Part shown: in pieces, positions 28,109 to 38,710 of the stretch
Layout of the letters: every line of letters begins with the position of its first letter
Position numbering within the stretch: the stretch's first letter is position 1
Origin: Sphingomonas lenta
GTDB taxonomy: Bacteria > Pseudomonadota > Alphaproteobacteria > Sphingomonadales > Sphingomonadaceae
Direction of reading: 5' to 3'
Assembly (NCBI RefSeq): GCF_002288825.1
Contig: NZ_NSLI01000001.1
Coordinates: 124,001-188,000, forward strand
DNA: 64,000 bases
The notes under the pieces: generated by a model
What the model was told of the DNA's origin: nothing
Database searches by the model: none
Seen by the model: only the letters and a program-made list of their open reading frames with translations
Program-made: the position numbers and the translations under genes

Positions 28109-30109
28109 ATGCCCAAGCTGAAGGTCGACGGGATCGAAGTGGAGGTGCCGCAAGGTGCCACCGTGATGCAGGCGTGCAATGCCGCCGGCAAGGAGATCCC
28201 CCATTTCTGCTACCACGAGCGGCTGAGCATCGCGGGTAACTGCCGCATGTGCCTGGTCGAGGTGAAGCCGGGGCCGCCCAAGCCCCAGGCGTCGTGCGCG
28301 CTGCCCGCGGCGGACAACCAGGAGGTGTTCACCACCTCGCCGATGGTGAAGCACGCGCGCGAGGGGGTGATGGAGTTCCTCCTCATCAACCACCCGCTCG
28401 ACTGCCCGATCTGCGATCAGGGCGGCCATTGCGACCTCCAGGACATCGCCGTCGCCTACGGCAAGGGCCATAGCCGCTTCGACGAGAACAAGCGGGCGGT
28501 CACCGACAAGTATATGGGTCCCATCGTCAAGACGACGATGAACCGCTGTATCCAGTGCACGCGCTGCGTCCGCTTCGCCGAGGAGGTGGCGGGCGTCGAG
28601 GAGATCGGCGCGATCTTCCGCGGCGAGGATATGCAGATCACCTCCTACCTGGAGAGCGCGGTCAAGTCCGAGCTGTCGGGCAACACCGTCGACCTCTGTC
28701 CGGTCGGCGCGCTCACCTCCAAGCCGTACCAGTTCGAAGCGCGTCCCTGGGAGCTGCGCCGGACGCCCGCGATCGACGTGTCGGATGCGGTCGGCACCAA
28801 CGTCCGGCTCGACGCGCGCGGGCGGCAGGTGCTGCAGTGCCACCCGGTCATCAACGACGACGTCAACGAGGAGTGGGCGACCGACAAGACCCGCTACATG
28901 ATCGACGGCCTGGTGCGCCGCCGCCTCGACCGCCCGTTCGTGCGCCGCGAGGGCAAGCTCCAGCCGGTGAGCTGGCCGGAGGCGTTCGACGTGATCGCCG
29001 ACATGGCGGCTCAGGCCGGCGGCAGCGTCGCCGCGGTCGCTGGCGATTTGGTCGATTGCGAGACGATGTACGCGGCCAAGCTGATGCTGGGCAGCATGGG
29101 GTCGTCGCTGCTCGAGGGGCGGCAGACCGGGCTCGACTACGACACGTCCAGCCTCGCCGCGGTGAACTTCAATACCACCATCGCTGGCCTCGAGCGCGCG
29201 GACGCGATCCTGCTGGTGGGCAGCAACCTGCGGTGGGAAGCGCCGCTGCTGAACACCCGTGTGCGCAAGGCGATCAAGCGCGGCGCCAAGGTCTTCGCGA
29301 TCGGGCCGGAGGTCGACCTGACCTATCGCGTCGAGTGGCTCGGCGACGACCTGTCGCTATTGGGCAGTCTGCCGAGTCACGTCGCCGACCTGTTCGAGCG
29401 TGCCGAGCGGCCAACGGTGATCGTCGGCGCGGCAGCGCTCAAGGGCGGCCACGGCGCGGCGCTCGCGCTCGCCAAGCGGTTCAACCTCGTCCGTGAGGGA
29501 TGGAACGGCTTCAACGTCGTCCACATGGCCGCGTCGCGCATGGGCGGGCTGATTCTCGGCTACGCGCGGCCGGGCGGTATCGCCGACCTGCATTATGCGC
29601 GCCTGACCTTCTTCCTCGGCGCGGACGAAGTCGACTTCAGCCGTTTCACCGGCTTCAAGGTCTATGTCGGCCACCACGGCGACCGCGGCGCGGCCGCGGC
29701 GGACGTGGTGCTGCCCGGTGCGAGTTACGCCGAGAAGTCGGGCACCTACGTCAACCTTGAAGGCCGGGTGCAGCGCGGCGAGCGTGCGGTGTTCCCGCCC
29801 GGCGACGCGCGCGAGGATTGGTCGATCTTCCGCGCCCTGTCCGAGCGGCTCGGCCACACGCTGCCGTTCGACTCGCTGCCGGGCCTGCGCGAGCATATGG
29901 GCCAGAACGTGCCTCAATTCGCCAAATTGGGGCTGCTCAGCTTCGACTGGACGCCGCCGTCGCTCTCGGAGAGCGCGTCGGGCGCGGTCGGGCGCTACCC
30001 GATCCAGGATTTCTACCTCACCAACGCGATCTGCCGCGCCAGCCCGACGATGCAGCGTTGCTCGGCCGAGCTGATCCACGGTGAGTCGTTCGCCGAGGCC
30101 GCGGAATGA
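28109..30109 (+). CDS. nuoG: NADH-quinone oxidoreductase subunit G
   Basis: A 666-residue 75-kDa subunit carrying clusters N1b, N4 and N5. The [2Fe-2S] site is [19 protein letters not shown] plus a later Cys, the His/Cys cluster is [18 protein letters not shown], and a third is [15 protein letters not shown] with [13 protein letters not shown]. The remaining part is molybdopterin-oxidoreductase-like but without cofactor. Length is typical of alphaproteobacteria and shorter than the E. coli protein. ATG at 28109; stop overlaps nuoH. Confidence 0.96.
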   Translation: MPKLKVDGIEVEVPQGATVMQACNAAGKEIPHFCYHERLSIAGNCRMCLVEVKPGPPKPQASCALPAADNQEVFTTSPMVKHAREGVMEFLLINHPLDCPICDQGGHCDLQDIAVAYGKGHSRFDENKRAVTDKYMGPIVKTTMNRCIQCTRCVRFAEEVAGVEEIGAIFRGEDMQITSYLESAVKSELSGNTVDLCPVGALTSKPYQFEARPWELRRTPAIDVSDAVGTNVRLDARGRQVLQCHPVINDDVNEEWATDKTRYMIDGLVRRRLDRPFVRREGKLQPVSWPEAFDVIADMAAQAGGSVAAVAGDLVDCETMYAAKLMLGSMGSSLLEGRQTGLDYDTSSLAAVNFNTTIAGLERADAILLVGSNLRWEAPLLNTRVRKAIKRGAKVFAIGPEVDLTYRVEWLGDDLSLLGSLPSHVADLFERAERPTVIVGAAALKGGHGAALALAKRFNLVREGWNGFNVVHMAASRMGGLILGYARPGGIADLHYARLTFFLGADEVDFSRFTGFKVYVGHHGDRGAAAADVVLPGASYAEKSGTYVNLEGRVQRGERAVFPPGDAREDWSIFRALSERLGHTLPFDSLPGLREHMGQNVPQFAKLGLLSFDWTPPSLSESASGAVGRYPIQDFYLTNAICRASPTMQRCSAELIHGESFAEAAE

Positions 30110-31224
30110 CCGAGTTCTTCAACACCACCCTCGGCCTGCCCTACGGCTGGTCGTGGTTCCTCGCCACGATCGCGGGCATCCTCCTGATCGCGCTGCCGCT
30201 GATGCTGACGGTGGCGATGATTATCTACGCCGACCGCAAGATCTGGGCGGCGATGGCGCTGCGCCGCGGGCCGAACGTCGTCGGCCCCTTCGGCCTGCTC
30301 CAGAGCTTCGCCGACGGCCTCAAGGTCTTTCTGCAGGAAACGATCATCCCGTCGGCGGCGAACCGCGGGCTGTTCCTGCTGGCGCCGATCATCACCTTCA
30401 CCGTCGCCTTGATCGTGTGGGCGGTGGTGCCGTTCGACGCGGGCGTGGTGCTAGCCGACATCAACGTCGGCCTGCTTTACGTGCTCGCGGCGTCGTCACT
30501 GGGCGTCTACGGCATCATCATCGCAGGGTGGGCGTCGAACTCCAAGTACCCCTTCTACTCGGCGCTCCGCGCGGCCGCGCAGATGGTGTCGTACGAGGTC
30601 GCGATAGGTTTCATCCTGATCTCGGTCGTGCTCTACGCCGGCAGCTTCAACCTGTCGCAAATCGTGATGGCGCAGAAGGGCCACATCTTCGGCGTGATCA
30701 ACGGGTTCGGCTTGAACCCGCTGTTCCTGCCCATGGCGGTGATGTTCTTCATCTCGTCGCTCGCGGAGACGCAGCGCGCGCCGTTCGACCTGACGGAGGC
30801 CGAGTCGGAGCTCGTCGCGGGCTACCAGACCGAATATTCGTCGATGAGTTTCGCGCTCTACTGGCTGGGTGAGTACGCCAACGTCATTCTGATGTGCGTG
30901 CTCAACGCCACGCTCTTCTGGGGCGGGTGGCTGCCGCCGATCGACTGGGCGCCGCTCTACGCGGTGCCGGGCATCATCTGGCTGTTCCTCAAGATGTGCC
31001 TGTTCTTCTTCTTCTTCAGCTGGGTGAAGGCGACGGTGCCGAGGTACCGCTACGACCAGCTAATGCGGCTGGGCTGGAAGGTGTTCCTGCCCGTGTCGCT
31101 CTTCTGGGTCTTCCTGGTCTCCGGCATCCTCATGTTCGACCGCGTCGGCGTCGAAGGGGCGGGGGGACGCGGGATCACCACCGCACATGCACAAGCGCCG
31201 GCGCGCGCGGGAGTTGAGTTGTGA
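30106..31224 (+). CDS. nuoH: NADH-quinone oxidoreductase subunit H
   Basis: A 372-residue membrane subunit, the interface between the peripheral arm and the proton-pumping arm. Eight or nine helices are apparent; the signature stretches [20 protein letters not shown] and [20 protein letters not shown] (acidic quinone-entry loop) are intact, and [20 protein letters not shown] precedes the last helix. ATG at 30106 overlaps nuoG. The tail after the last helix (residues ~345-372) is variable. Confidence 0.97.
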   Translation: MTEFFNTTLGLPYGWSWFLATIAGILLIALPLMLTVAMIIYADRKIWAAMALRRGPNVVGPFGLLQSFADGLKVFLQETIIPSAANRGLFLLAPIITFTVALIVWAVVPFDAGVVLADINVGLLYVLAASSLGVYGIIIAGWASNSKYPFYSALRAAAQMVSYEVAIGFILISVVLYAGSFNLSQIVMAQKGHIFGVINGFGLNPLFLPMAVMFFISSLAETQRAPFDLTEAESELVAGYQTEYSSMSFALYWLGEYANVILMCVLNATLFWGGWLPPIDWAPLYAVPGIIWLFLKMCLFFFFFSWVKATVPRYRYDQLMRLGWKVFLPVSLFWVFLVSGILMFDRVGVEGAGGRGITTAHAQAPARAGVEL

Positions 31225-31706
31225 GCATCGCAGGCACCATCAAGGCGTTCACGCTGTGGGAGTTTCTGAAGGCCCACGCCAAGACGCTGCGCTACTTTTT
31301 CAAGCCCAAGGCGACGATCAACTACCCGTTCGAGCGCAACCCGCTCTCGCCCCGTTTCCGCGGCGAGCACGCGTTGCGTCGTTACCCGAACGGCGAGGAG
31401 CGCTGCATCGCGTGCAAGCTGTGCGAAGCGGTGTGCCCCGCGCTGGCGATCACGATTGAGGCGGAGCCGCGCGACGACGGCTCGCGCCGCACGACGCGCT
31501 ACGACATCGACATGACCAAGTGCATCTACTGCGGCCTGTGCCAGGAAGCGTGCCCGGTCGACGCAATCGTGGAGGGCCCGAACCTCGACTTCTCGACAGA
31601 GACGCGCGAGGAGCTGATCTACAACAAGGCGAAGCTGCTCGATAACGGCGACCGCTGGGAGCGCGTGCTGGCGAGCAACCTTGCCCAGGATGCGCCTTAC
31701 CGGTAA
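31221..31706 (+). CDS. nuoI: NADH-quinone oxidoreductase subunit I
   Basis: A 161-residue TYKY subunit with two [4Fe-4S] clusters (N6a, N6b). The cluster motifs are [15 protein letters not shown] and [18 protein letters not shown]. An amphipathic N-terminal region ([22 protein letters not shown]) contacts the membrane. GTG at 31221 overlaps the nuoH TGA. The gene is followed by the only sizeable gap within the operon (about 140 bp). Confidence 0.97.
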   Translation: MSIAGTIKAFTLWEFLKAHAKTLRYFFKPKATINYPFERNPLSPRFRGEHALRRYPNGEERCIACKLCEAVCPALAITIEAEPRDDGSRRTTRYDIDMTKCIYCGLCQEACPVDAIVEGPNLDFSTETREELIYNKAKLLDNGDRWERVLASNLAQDAPYR

Positions 31707-31787
31707 GCGCGCGGCCAATCCGTTCACCTGGCCGCCCACCGCGGGGGGCCGGGCTTCTAGGTTAGGGCTGGGCCCTCGCTAAGGGAC

Positions 31788-31812
31788 CCCATCGAAGTAC
31801 CACTTCGATGGG
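31788..31812 (+). terminator. strong hairpin between nuoI and nuoJ
   Basis: CCCATCGAAGT (31788-31798) and ACTTCGATGGG (31802-31812) form a perfect 11-bp stem with a 3-nt loop. No run of T follows, so it is not a classical rho-independent terminator. More likely it is a processing, attenuation or mRNA-stabilising element separating the peripheral-arm genes from the membrane-arm genes. It lies about 36 bp before the nuoJ start. Confidence 0.55.
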
Positions 31813-31848
31813 AGATCGAGGCGGGGGCGCAAACAACAGGGACCGGCT

Positions 31849-32460
31849 TTGATCCAGGCCATCGCCTTTTACCTCTTCGCGACCGTGACGATCGCCTCGG
31901 CCGCGCTGACCATTTCGTCGCGCAACCCGGTCCACTCGGTGCTGTGGCTGATCCTCGCCTTTTTCAACGCGGCGGGGCTGATGGTGCTCGCGGGCGCCGA
32001 GTTCATCGCGATGCTGCTGATCATCGTCTACGTCGGCGCGGTCGCGGTCTTGTTCCTGTTCGTCGTCATGATGCTTGACATCGACGTCGCTGAGATGCGC
32101 GCGGGCTTCGTGCGCTACCTGCCGCTGGGCCTCGCGCTCGCGGTGGCGCTGCTCGCTGAGATCGTCATCGGCATCGGCGCATACGGGGCGGGGGGCATCG
32201 AGCTCGCCGCGCGCACCGCGCCGGCCGCGCAGCCCGTGCCCAACATCCAGGCGCTCGGAAACCTGCTCTACACGCGCTACCTGTTCATTTTCGAGGTGGC
32301 GGGCCTGGTGCTGCTCGTCGCCATGATCGGCGCGATCGTGCTGACCTATCGCAAGCGCGGCGGCGTCCGCCCGCAGAGCATCCCGCGCCAGAACGCGCGC
32401 CGTCCGGAGGACGCGACGCGCAACGTCAACCAGCCGATCGGCGTGGGGGTGGAGCTATGA
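31849..32460 (+). CDS. nuoJ: NADH-quinone oxidoreductase subunit J
   Basis: A 203-residue membrane subunit with five helices, including [23 protein letters not shown], the pi-bulge helix [27 protein letters not shown], and [24 protein letters not shown]. The start is TTG at 31849 preceded by AGGGA. The C-terminal hydrophilic end contains [21 protein letters not shown]. Its TGA overlaps nuoK (ATGA). Confidence 0.95.
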   Translation: MIQAIAFYLFATVTIASAALTISSRNPVHSVLWLILAFFNAAGLMVLAGAEFIAMLLIIVYVGAVAVLFLFVVMMLDIDVAEMRAGFVRYLPLGLALAVALLAEIVIGIGAYGAGGIELAARTAPAAQPVPNIQALGNLLYTRYLFIFEVAGLVLLVAMIGAIVLTYRKRGGVRPQSIPRQNARRPEDATRNVNQPIGVGVEL

Positions 32461-32771
32461 ACGGCAGCATCGGCCTGATCCACTATCTCGTGGTCGCCGC
32501 CATTCTGTTCACCATGGGCGTGCTCGGCATTTTCCTGAACCGGAAGAACCTGATCGTCATCCTGATGGCGATCGAGCTGATCCTGCTCGCGGTGAACATC
32601 AACCTCGTCGCCTTTTCCGCGGCGCTGAACGACCTGGTGGGGCAGGTGTTCGCGATGTTCGTGCTGACGGTCGCGGCCGGCGAGGCGGCGATCGGACTCG
32701 CGATCCTGGTCATCTATTTCCGCAACCGCGGCGACATCGCCGTTGAAGACGCCAGCCGGATGAAGGGGTGA
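32457..32771 (+). CDS. nuoK: NADH-quinone oxidoreductase subunit K
   Basis: A 104-residue subunit with three helices and the two conserved membrane glutamates, seen in [16 protein letters not shown] and [18 protein letters not shown]. It forms part of the proton channel next to NuoJ and NuoN. ATG at 32457 overlaps nuoJ; nuoL follows after 4 bp. Confidence 0.96.
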   Translation: MNGSIGLIHYLVVAAILFTMGVLGIFLNRKNLIVILMAIELILLAVNINLVAFSAALNDLVGQVFAMFVLTVAAGEAAIGLAILVIYFRNRGDIAVEDASRMKG

Positions 32772-32775
32772 CGGC

Positions 32776-34842
32776 TTGATCTCGGTAATCGTCTTCCTGC
32801 CGCTTCTGGCGGCGGTCATCGCGGGGCTGGGCAACCGCAATCTGGGGAACGTGCCCGCCAAGGCGATCACGACCGGCGCGCTGTTCGTGTCGTGCGCGCT
32901 GTCTTGGCCGATCTTCCTCGGCTTCCTGACCGGCTCCGCGCAGGCGCATGTCGAGCCCGTCATGCCCTGGATCATCTCCGGCGACATGGACGTGTCCTGG
33001 GGCCTGCGCGTCGACGCGCTGACCAGCGTCATGTTGGTGGTCATCACCACCGTCTCCGCGCTCGTCCACCTCTATAGCTGGGGTTATATGAGCGAGGACC
33101 CGGACCAGCCGCGCTTCTTCGCTTACCTGTCGCTGTTCACCTTCGCGATGCTGATGCTGGTGACGGCCGACAACCTCGTCCAGATGTTCTTCGGCTGGGA
33201 GGGCGTGGGCCTCGCCAGCTACCTCCTGATCGGCTTCTGGTACTACAAGCCCAGCGCCAACGCCGCCGCGATCAAGGCGTTCGTCGTCAACCGCGTCGGC
33301 GACCTGGGCTTCATGCTCGGCATCTTCGGCATCTACCTGGTGTTCGACACCGTCTCGATCCCCGAGATCCTGGCGGCCGCGCCCGGCATGACCGGCTCCA
33401 CGATCGGCTTCTTGGGGATGCGCGCCGATACGCTGACCGTGCTCTGCCTGCTGCTGTTCGTCGGCGCGATGGGCAAGTCGGCACAGCTGGGCCTCCACAC
33501 TTGGTTGCCGGATGCGATGGAGGGCCCGACGCCCGTCTCCGCGCTGATCCACGCCGCGACCATGGTGACCGCGGGCGTGTTCATGGTCTGCCGCTTGAGC
33601 CCGATGTTCGAGGCCGCGCCTGCGGCGCTCGCCGTCGTGACCGCGGTCGGTGCCGCGACCTGCCTGTTCGCCGCCACCGTCGGGCTGGTGCAGAACGACA
33701 TCAAGCGCGTCATCGCCTATTCGACCTGTTCGCAGCTCGGTTACATGTTCTTCGCCGCCGGCGTCGGCGCGTACGGCGCGGCGATGTTCCACCTGTTCAC
33801 GCACGCCTTCTTTAAGGCGCTGCTGTTCCTCGGCGCGGGCTCGGTCATCCACGCGATGCACCACGAGCAGGACATGCGCTTCTACGGGGGCCTGCGTCGC
33901 TCGATCCCGCTCACCTTCTGGGCGATGATGATCGGCACCTTCGCGATCACGGGCGTGGGCATCTATGGCGTGGGCGGCTTCGCGGGCTTCTACTCGAAGG
34001 ACGCGATCATCGAGGCGGCCTGGGCGAGCGGCTGGCTCGGCGTGTCGATGGTCGGCATGCTCGTCGCGTTCCTGACGAGCTTCTACTCCTGGCGGCTCGT
34101 GTTCCTGACCTTCTTCGGCCAGCCGCGCTGGGCGGGCTCCGAGCACATCCAGCACGCCGTCCACGGGCATCACACTAGTGATGCCCATCACGGCCACGAC
34201 CAGGAAGCGCACCCCGAGGCCGAGCACGGCGACTCGCCCGACCCGCATCACGGTCACGAAGACGTGCCCCACGGCACCGCCGGCTACCATCCGCACGAGA
34301 GCCCGCTCTCCATGCTGATCCCGCTGGGCGTGCTGTCGCTCGGCGCGATTGCGGCTGGCTTCGCCTTCCACCACGCGTTCATCGAGCCCGAGGGTGGCCC
34401 TGAGTTCTGGCGCGGCAGCATCGCGTTTAGCGAGCACCTGGCGCACGCGATGCACGAGGTGCCGCTGCTCGTGAAGCTGTCGGCGACGATCGCGATGATC
34501 TCGGGGCTCCTGCTCGCCTACGCCATGTACATCCGCTCGCGCGACGCGGCGTCCAAGACGGCGGACACGTTCCGCGTCGCCTACGACTTTTTCCTCAACA
34601 AGTGGTACTTCGACGAGCTCTACGACCTGCTCTTCGTCCGTCCCGCTTTCGCCTTCGGCCGCTTCTTCTGGCACCGCGGCGACGAGAAGACGATCGACCG
34701 CTTCGGGCCGAACGGCGCGGCCTGGCTCGCCCAGGCCGGCTCGCGCGCCGCGGCCAAGCTCCAGACGGGATATGTCTATACCTATGCCTTCGTTATGCTG
34801 ATCGGGCTTACCGCCGCGGTCACCTGGGCCATCGCGGGCTGA
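32776..34842 (+). CDS. nuoL: NADH-quinone oxidoreductase subunit L (with histidine-rich loop)
   Basis: A 688-residue antiporter-like proton-pumping subunit with many helices and the long lateral C-terminal helix. Conserved stretches include [60 protein letters not shown] and KGCLRRS-like [19 protein letters not shown] start at 32776 after AAGGGG. Between helices, residues ~456-510 form a hydrophilic loop with 16 histidines in about 55 residues (for example [13 protein letters not shown]), far richer than usual. Confidence 0.96.
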   Translation: MISVIVFLPLLAAVIAGLGNRNLGNVPAKAITTGALFVSCALSWPIFLGFLTGSAQAHVEPVMPWIISGDMDVSWGLRVDALTSVMLVVITTVSALVHLYSWGYMSEDPDQPRFFAYLSLFTFAMLMLVTADNLVQMFFGWEGVGLASYLLIGFWYYKPSANAAAIKAFVVNRVGDLGFMLGIFGIYLVFDTVSIPEILAAAPGMTGSTIGFLGMRADTLTVLCLLLFVGAMGKSAQLGLHTWLPDAMEGPTPVSALIHAATMVTAGVFMVCRLSPMFEAAPAALAVVTAVGAATCLFAATVGLVQNDIKRVIAYSTCSQLGYMFFAAGVGAYGAAMFHLFTHAFFKALLFLGAGSVIHAMHHEQDMRFYGGLRRSIPLTFWAMMIGTFAITGVGIYGVGGFAGFYSKDAIIEAAWASGWLGVSMVGMLVAFLTSFYSWRLVFLTFFGQPRWAGSEHIQHAVHGHHTSDAHHGHDQEAHPEAEHGDSPDPHHGHEDVPHGTAGYHPHESPLSMLIPLGVLSLGAIAAGFAFHHAFIEPEGGPEFWRGSIAFSEHLAHAMHEVPLLVKLSATIAMISGLLLAYAMYIRSRDAASKTADTFRVAYDFFLNKWYFDELYDLLFVRPAFAFGRFFWHRGDEKTIDRFGPNGAAWLAQAGSRAAAKLQTGYVYTYAFVMLIGLTAAVTWAIAG

Positions 34843-34849
34843 CGCCGCC

Positions 34850-36391
34850 ATGGAGACGTTCCCGATCCTCTCGCTCATGCTGGGCATCCCCGCCGTCGCG
34901 GCGGTCGCCTGCCTGTTCGCCAGCCCCCGCGACGCCCGCTGGATCGCGCTGGGCGCGACGCTGGTCGACCTCGCGCTCGGGCTCGTGCTCTGGGCCGGCT
35001 TCGACCCGAACGGCGCCCAGTGGCAGTTCCAGGAGTTCCAGCCCGTCTTCGGTCGCTTCGCCTGGGCGCTCGGCATCGACGGCTTCGCGCTGCTGCTGAT
35101 CCTGCTGTCGGTGTTCCTCATGCCGATCTGCATCGGGGCCAGCTGGCGCGCGATCGAGAAGCGCGTGCCGGAGTACATGTCGGCCTTCCTGCTGACCGAG
35201 GTGCTGATGATCGGCACCTTCGCGGCGCAGGACATCTTCCTGTTCTACATCTTCTTCGAAGCCGGCCTCATCCCGATGTTCCTGATCATCGGCATCTGGG
35301 GCGGCGCGAACCGCATTTACGCGTCGTACAAGTTCTTCCTCTACACGCTGCTCGGCTCACTCCTAATGCTGATCGCGATGCTGTATATGACGCGGACGGC
35401 AGGCTCGACCTACATCCCCGACCTGATGGCGTACGACTTCCCGGTCCGGGCGCAGACCTGGCTGTGGCTGGCCTTCTTCGCGTCGTTCGCGGTCAAGATG
35501 CCGATGTGGCCAGTCCACACCTGGCTTCCGGACGCGCACGTGCAGGCGCCGACCGCGGGCTCAGTGATCCTGGCGGGCGTGCTGCTGAAGCTAGGCGGCT
35601 ACGGCTTCCTGCGCTTCTCGCTGCCCATGTTCCCCGAAGCGTCGAGCGAGCTCACCTGGCTTATCTTCGCGCTTTCCGCGGTGGCCGTGATCTACACGTC
35701 GCTCGTGGCGCTGGTGCAGAGCGACATGAAGAAGCTCATCGCCTACTCTTCGGTCGCGCACATGGCGATCGTCACCATCGGCCTGTTCGCCTTCAACCGG
35801 CAGGGCATCGAGGGCGCGATGATCGTGATGCTCAGCCACGGCCTGGTGTCGGGCGCGCTGTTCCTGTGCGTGGGCGTCATCTACGACCGCCTCCACACCC
35901 GCGAGATCGCGCGCTACGGCGGCGTGTCGAGCGTGATGCCGACCTTCGCCGTGTTCTTCCTGCTCTTCACCATGGCGTCGATCGGCCTGCCGGGCACGAG
36001 CGGCTTCGTGGGCGAGTTCCTGTCGCTGATGGGCAGCTACCAGGTGTCGACCTGGACCGCGTTCCTCTGCACCACGGGCATCATCCTGGGCGCGGCGTAC
36101 ATGCTCTACCTCTACCGCCGCGTCGCGTACGGCGAGGTGAAGTCGGAGGAGGTGCGCGCCATGCCCGACCTCACCGGCCGCGAGCTGTGGCTGCTCGCCC
36201 CCATCGCCGGCGTGGTGCTGTGGATGGGCGTGTACCCGGAGAGCTTCATGCGCCCGATGAGGAACGACGTCGGCCGCCTGCTCGCCCGCATCGAGCGCGC
36301 GACGCCGCACGGCGACTCCAACCCGACGCCCGGCCGCGGTGCGCCGGCCGCCGAACAGCATGCTTCCGCCGCGCACGGGGGCGCGCACTGA
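34850..36391 (+). CDS. nuoM: NADH-quinone oxidoreductase subunit M
   Basis: A 513-residue antiporter-like subunit. FFEAGLIPMFLIIGIWGG contains the conserved channel Glu, and FFASFAVKMPMWPVHTWLPDAHVQAPTAGSV-type Lys/His region and SDMKKLIAYSSVAHM are intact. About 14 helices are expected. ATG at 34850, 8 bp after nuoL. A hydrophilic tail of about 40 residues (Pro, Ala, His-rich) follows the last helix; the stop overlaps the nuoN ATG. Confidence 0.97.
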   Translation: METFPILSLMLGIPAVAAVACLFASPRDARWIALGATLVDLALGLVLWAGFDPNGAQWQFQEFQPVFGRFAWALGIDGFALLLILLSVFLMPICIGASWRAIEKRVPEYMSAFLLTEVLMIGTFAAQDIFLFYIFFEAGLIPMFLIIGIWGGANRIYASYKFFLYTLLGSLLMLIAMLYMTRTAGSTYIPDLMAYDFPVRAQTWLWLAFFASFAVKMPMWPVHTWLPDAHVQAPTAGSVILAGVLLKLGGYGFLRFSLPMFPEASSELTWLIFALSAVAVIYTSLVALVQSDMKKLIAYSSVAHMAIVTIGLFAFNRQGIEGAMIVMLSHGLVSGALFLCVGVIYDRLHTREIARYGGVSSVMPTFAVFFLLFTMASIGLPGTSGFVGEFLSLMGSYQVSTWTAFLCTTGIILGAAYMLYLYRRVAYGEVKSEEVRAMPDLTGRELWLLAPIAGVVLWMGVYPESFMRPMRNDVGRLLARIERATPHGDSNPTPGRGAPAAEQHASAAHGGAH

Positions 36392-37845
36392 TGGATTACG
36401 CGACCAACCTGCTGCTGACGCTGCCCGAGCTCGTCCTCTCGATCGGCGCGATCATCCTGATGCTCGTCTCGGCCTGGGGCGGGCAGGGCTCCACGCGCGC
36501 CGTGTCCTGGACGTCCGTCGCAATTGTCGGCGGCGCGCTGATCGCGCTCGCCGGCCCGGCGTCCGGGGGAGGCGTCGCCTTTGAGGGCCTGTTCCGCGCC
36601 GACGCCTTCGCTGCCTTCGCGAAGGTGCTGATCTACGTCGCCGCCGCGATCGCCATCGTCATGGCGCCCGGCTTCTTCGAGCGGACCAGCGGTGACGACC
36701 TGCGGCCCGAATACCCGGTCCTCGTCCTGCTCTCCGCGGCGGGCGCGGGGATCATGGTGTCGGCGGGCGACCTGCTGACGCTGTACGTCGGGCTCGAGCT
36801 GCAGTCGCTCGCCTCCTACGTGCTCGCCACCTTCATGCGCCGCGACGCGCGTTCGGCGGAGGCGGGGCTGAAATACTTCATCCTCGGCGCGCTCGCGTCG
36901 GGCATCCTGCTCTACGGTATCTCGATCGTGTACGGCTTCAGCGGCACGACCTTGTTTGAGGGCATCGCCGCCGCCTACGCCGTGCCCTCGGCCGAGCTGT
37001 CCAAGGGCCTGCTCTTCGGCCTGGTGTTCGTCTTCGCCGGCATCGCGTTCAAGCTCGCCGCCGTGCCGTTCCACATGTGGACGCCCGACGTGTACGAGGG
37101 CGCGCCGACACCCGTCACCGCGCTGTTCGCCACCGCGCAGAAGGTCGCGGCCGTAGCACTCGGCGTCCGCGTAGCGATCGAGGCGATGGGCCCCGCGCTG
37201 TTTCAGTGGCGCCAGATCGTCATCTTCGCCGCACTGGCGTCGATCGTGCTCGGCGCGGTCGCCGCGATAGGCCAGCAAAACATCAAGCGCCTGCTCGCCT
37301 ATTCGTCGATCAACAATGTCGGCTTCGCGCTGATCGGGCTCGCGGCAGGCACGCCGGAAGGTGTGTCGGCGGTGCTGACCTACATGGCGATCTACATCGC
37401 GATGACGATGGGCAGCTTCCTCGTCGTGCTGCAGATGCGCGACCATGACGGCACACCCGTCGAGAGCATCGCGTCGCTGTCGGGGATGTCGCGCACGCGG
37501 CCGGCGCTGGCGGCGGCGCTGGCGATCTTCATGCTCTCGCTCGCCGGCATCCCGCCGCTGTTCGGCTTCTGGTCGAAGTTCGTCGTGTTCGACGCGGCGG
37601 TGCAGGCGGGGCTCTTGCCGCTGGCGGCGATCGGCATCGCGCTGTCGACGATCGGGGCCTATTACTATCTCCGCATCGTCAAGACGATGTACTTCGACGA
37701 GCCCGCCGGCTCCTTCCCGCCGGTCACGAGCCGGATCGAAGGCGGCCTGATCGCGGCGTCGGCGGTGTTCCTGTTCCCGGTCGGCTGGTTCCTGATCGTC
37801 CCGCTCGGCGCCTGGTCGCTGACGGCGGCGCGCTCGCTGTTCTGA
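36391..37845 (+). CDS. nuoN: NADH-quinone oxidoreductase subunit N
   Basis: A 484-residue antiporter-like subunit, last gene of the operon. Motifs: DLLTLYVGLELQSLASYVLA (channel Glu), FAGIAFKLAAVPFHMWTPDVYEGAPTPV (Lys and His), NIKRLLAYSSINNVGF. ATG at 36391 overlaps nuoM by TGATG; the frame is open far upstream only as a shadow of nuoM. A palindromic repeat lies 25 bp after the stop and may end the operon transcript. Confidence 0.97.
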   Translation: MDYATNLLLTLPELVLSIGAIILMLVSAWGGQGSTRAVSWTSVAIVGGALIALAGPASGGGVAFEGLFRADAFAAFAKVLIYVAAAIAIVMAPGFFERTSGDDLRPEYPVLVLLSAAGAGIMVSAGDLLTLYVGLELQSLASYVLATFMRRDARSAEAGLKYFILGALASGILLYGISIVYGFSGTTLFEGIAAAYAVPSAELSKGLLFGLVFVFAGIAFKLAAVPFHMWTPDVYEGAPTPVTALFATAQKVAAVALGVRVAIEAMGPALFQWRQIVIFAALASIVLGAVAAIGQQNIKRLLAYSSINNVGFALIGLAAGTPEGVSAVLTYMAIYIAMTMGSFLVVLQMRDHDGTPVESIASLSGMSRTRPALAAALAIFMLSLAGIPPLFGFWSKFVVFDAAVQAGLLPLAAIGIALSTIGAYYYLRIVKTMYFDEPAGSFPPVTSRIEGGLIAASAVFLFPVGWFLIVPLGAWSLTAARSLF

Positions 37846-37870
37846 GGGGCGATCCTTTCACCTCTACCCT

Positions 37871-37976
37871 CGTCACCCCGGGCTTGACCCGGGGTCCACG
37901 CGCGTCCGTGTCTGCAAGCGGTGTTTTCGTAAACGGCGGACGCACATGGATGCCGGGTCAAGCCCGGCATGACGGG
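37871..37976. repeat. intergenic palindromic repeat, CGTCAyCCC family, copy 2
   Basis: Arms CGTCACCCCGGGCTTGACCC... (from 37871) and the matching ...GGGTCAAGCCCGGCATGACG (to 37976). The same GGGCTTGACCC core occurs in the copy at 58721-58803, and the terminal CGTCA/TGACG ends match the copy at 831-915. Positioned between nuoN and birA, where it may act as a terminator-like 3' structure for the nuo operon. Confidence 0.85.
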
Positions 37977-37991
37977 ATAAGGTGAGGAGGC

Positions 37992-38702
37992 GTGACGATC
38001 ACCATCCGCACCGTCCCCGAGACCGGCTCCACCAACGCCGACATGGCGGCGCTCGCGCGCACCGGCCTGGGCGAGGGCGTCTGGCTCCGCGCCGAGCGCC
38101 AGACCGCCGGGCGCGGGCGGCAGGGCAGGTCGTGGGTGTCCCCGTCCGGCAACTTCTACGCCAGCACGCTCATCCGCCTGCGCCCGCCCGATCCGCCGCC
38201 CGCCACGCTCGGCCTGCTGACTGCGGTCGCGCTCGACGAGGGGATCCGCGTCTACTTGCGCGACGGCGACCTGCGGCTGAAATGGCCCAACGACCTGCTC
38301 CTCGACGGCGCGAAGCTCTCCGGCGTGCTGCTGGAGCGCGTAGACGACGCGGTGGTGGTCGGGGTCGGCGTGAACCTCGCGCACCATCCCAACCTGCCCG
38401 ACCGTCCCACGACGAGCCTCGCCAAGCACGGGCTGGCGGTCGCGCCCGCCCACTTCGCCGAAACGCTGGCCGAGGCGTTCGCCCGATGGCTCGGAACCTG
38501 GCGAGGGCAAGGCGTCTCACCCATTCGCACCCGCTGGCTCGAGCGGGCGCACGCGGAAGGCGCCGTGCTCACCGCGCGTCTGCCGGACGGGAGCGTGCTT
38601 CCCGGTCTCTTCGCGGGACTGGACGCCGACGGCGCGCTCCGGTTGCGCTTGGCGGACGGGAGCACCCGTGTCATCCACGCCGCCGACATTCTCCTGGGTT
38701 AG
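37992..38702 (+). CDS. birA: biotin--[acetyl-CoA-carboxylase] ligase
   Basis: A 236-residue ligase attaching biotin to BCCP. The active-site loop [17 protein letters not shown] and the segment [22 protein letters not shown] are canonical, followed by a small C-terminal SH3-like domain. It lacks the N-terminal helix-turn-helix of E. coli BirA, so it is a class I enzyme without repressor function. GTG at 37992 with GAGGAG upstream. The order nuoN-birA-coaX-rnj is conserved in alphaproteobacteria. Confidence 0.94.
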   Translation: MTITIRTVPETGSTNADMAALARTGLGEGVWLRAERQTAGRGRQGRSWVSPSGNFYASTLIRLRPPDPPPATLGLLTAVALDEGIRVYLRDGDLRLKWPNDLLLDGAKLSGVLLERVDDAVVVGVGVNLAHHPNLPDRPTTSLAKHGLAVAPAHFAETLAEAFARWLGTWRGQGVSPIRTRWLERAHAEGAVLTARLPDGSVLPGLFAGLDADGALRLRLADGSTRVIHAADILLG

Positions 38703-38710
38703 CGCAACGC

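Noticed and set aside
32710..35235. 841-codon minus-strand frame opposite nuoL
   Set aside because: Composition (Arg, His, Glu, Asp rich) is the antisense image of nuoL; no ribosome binding site or domain.
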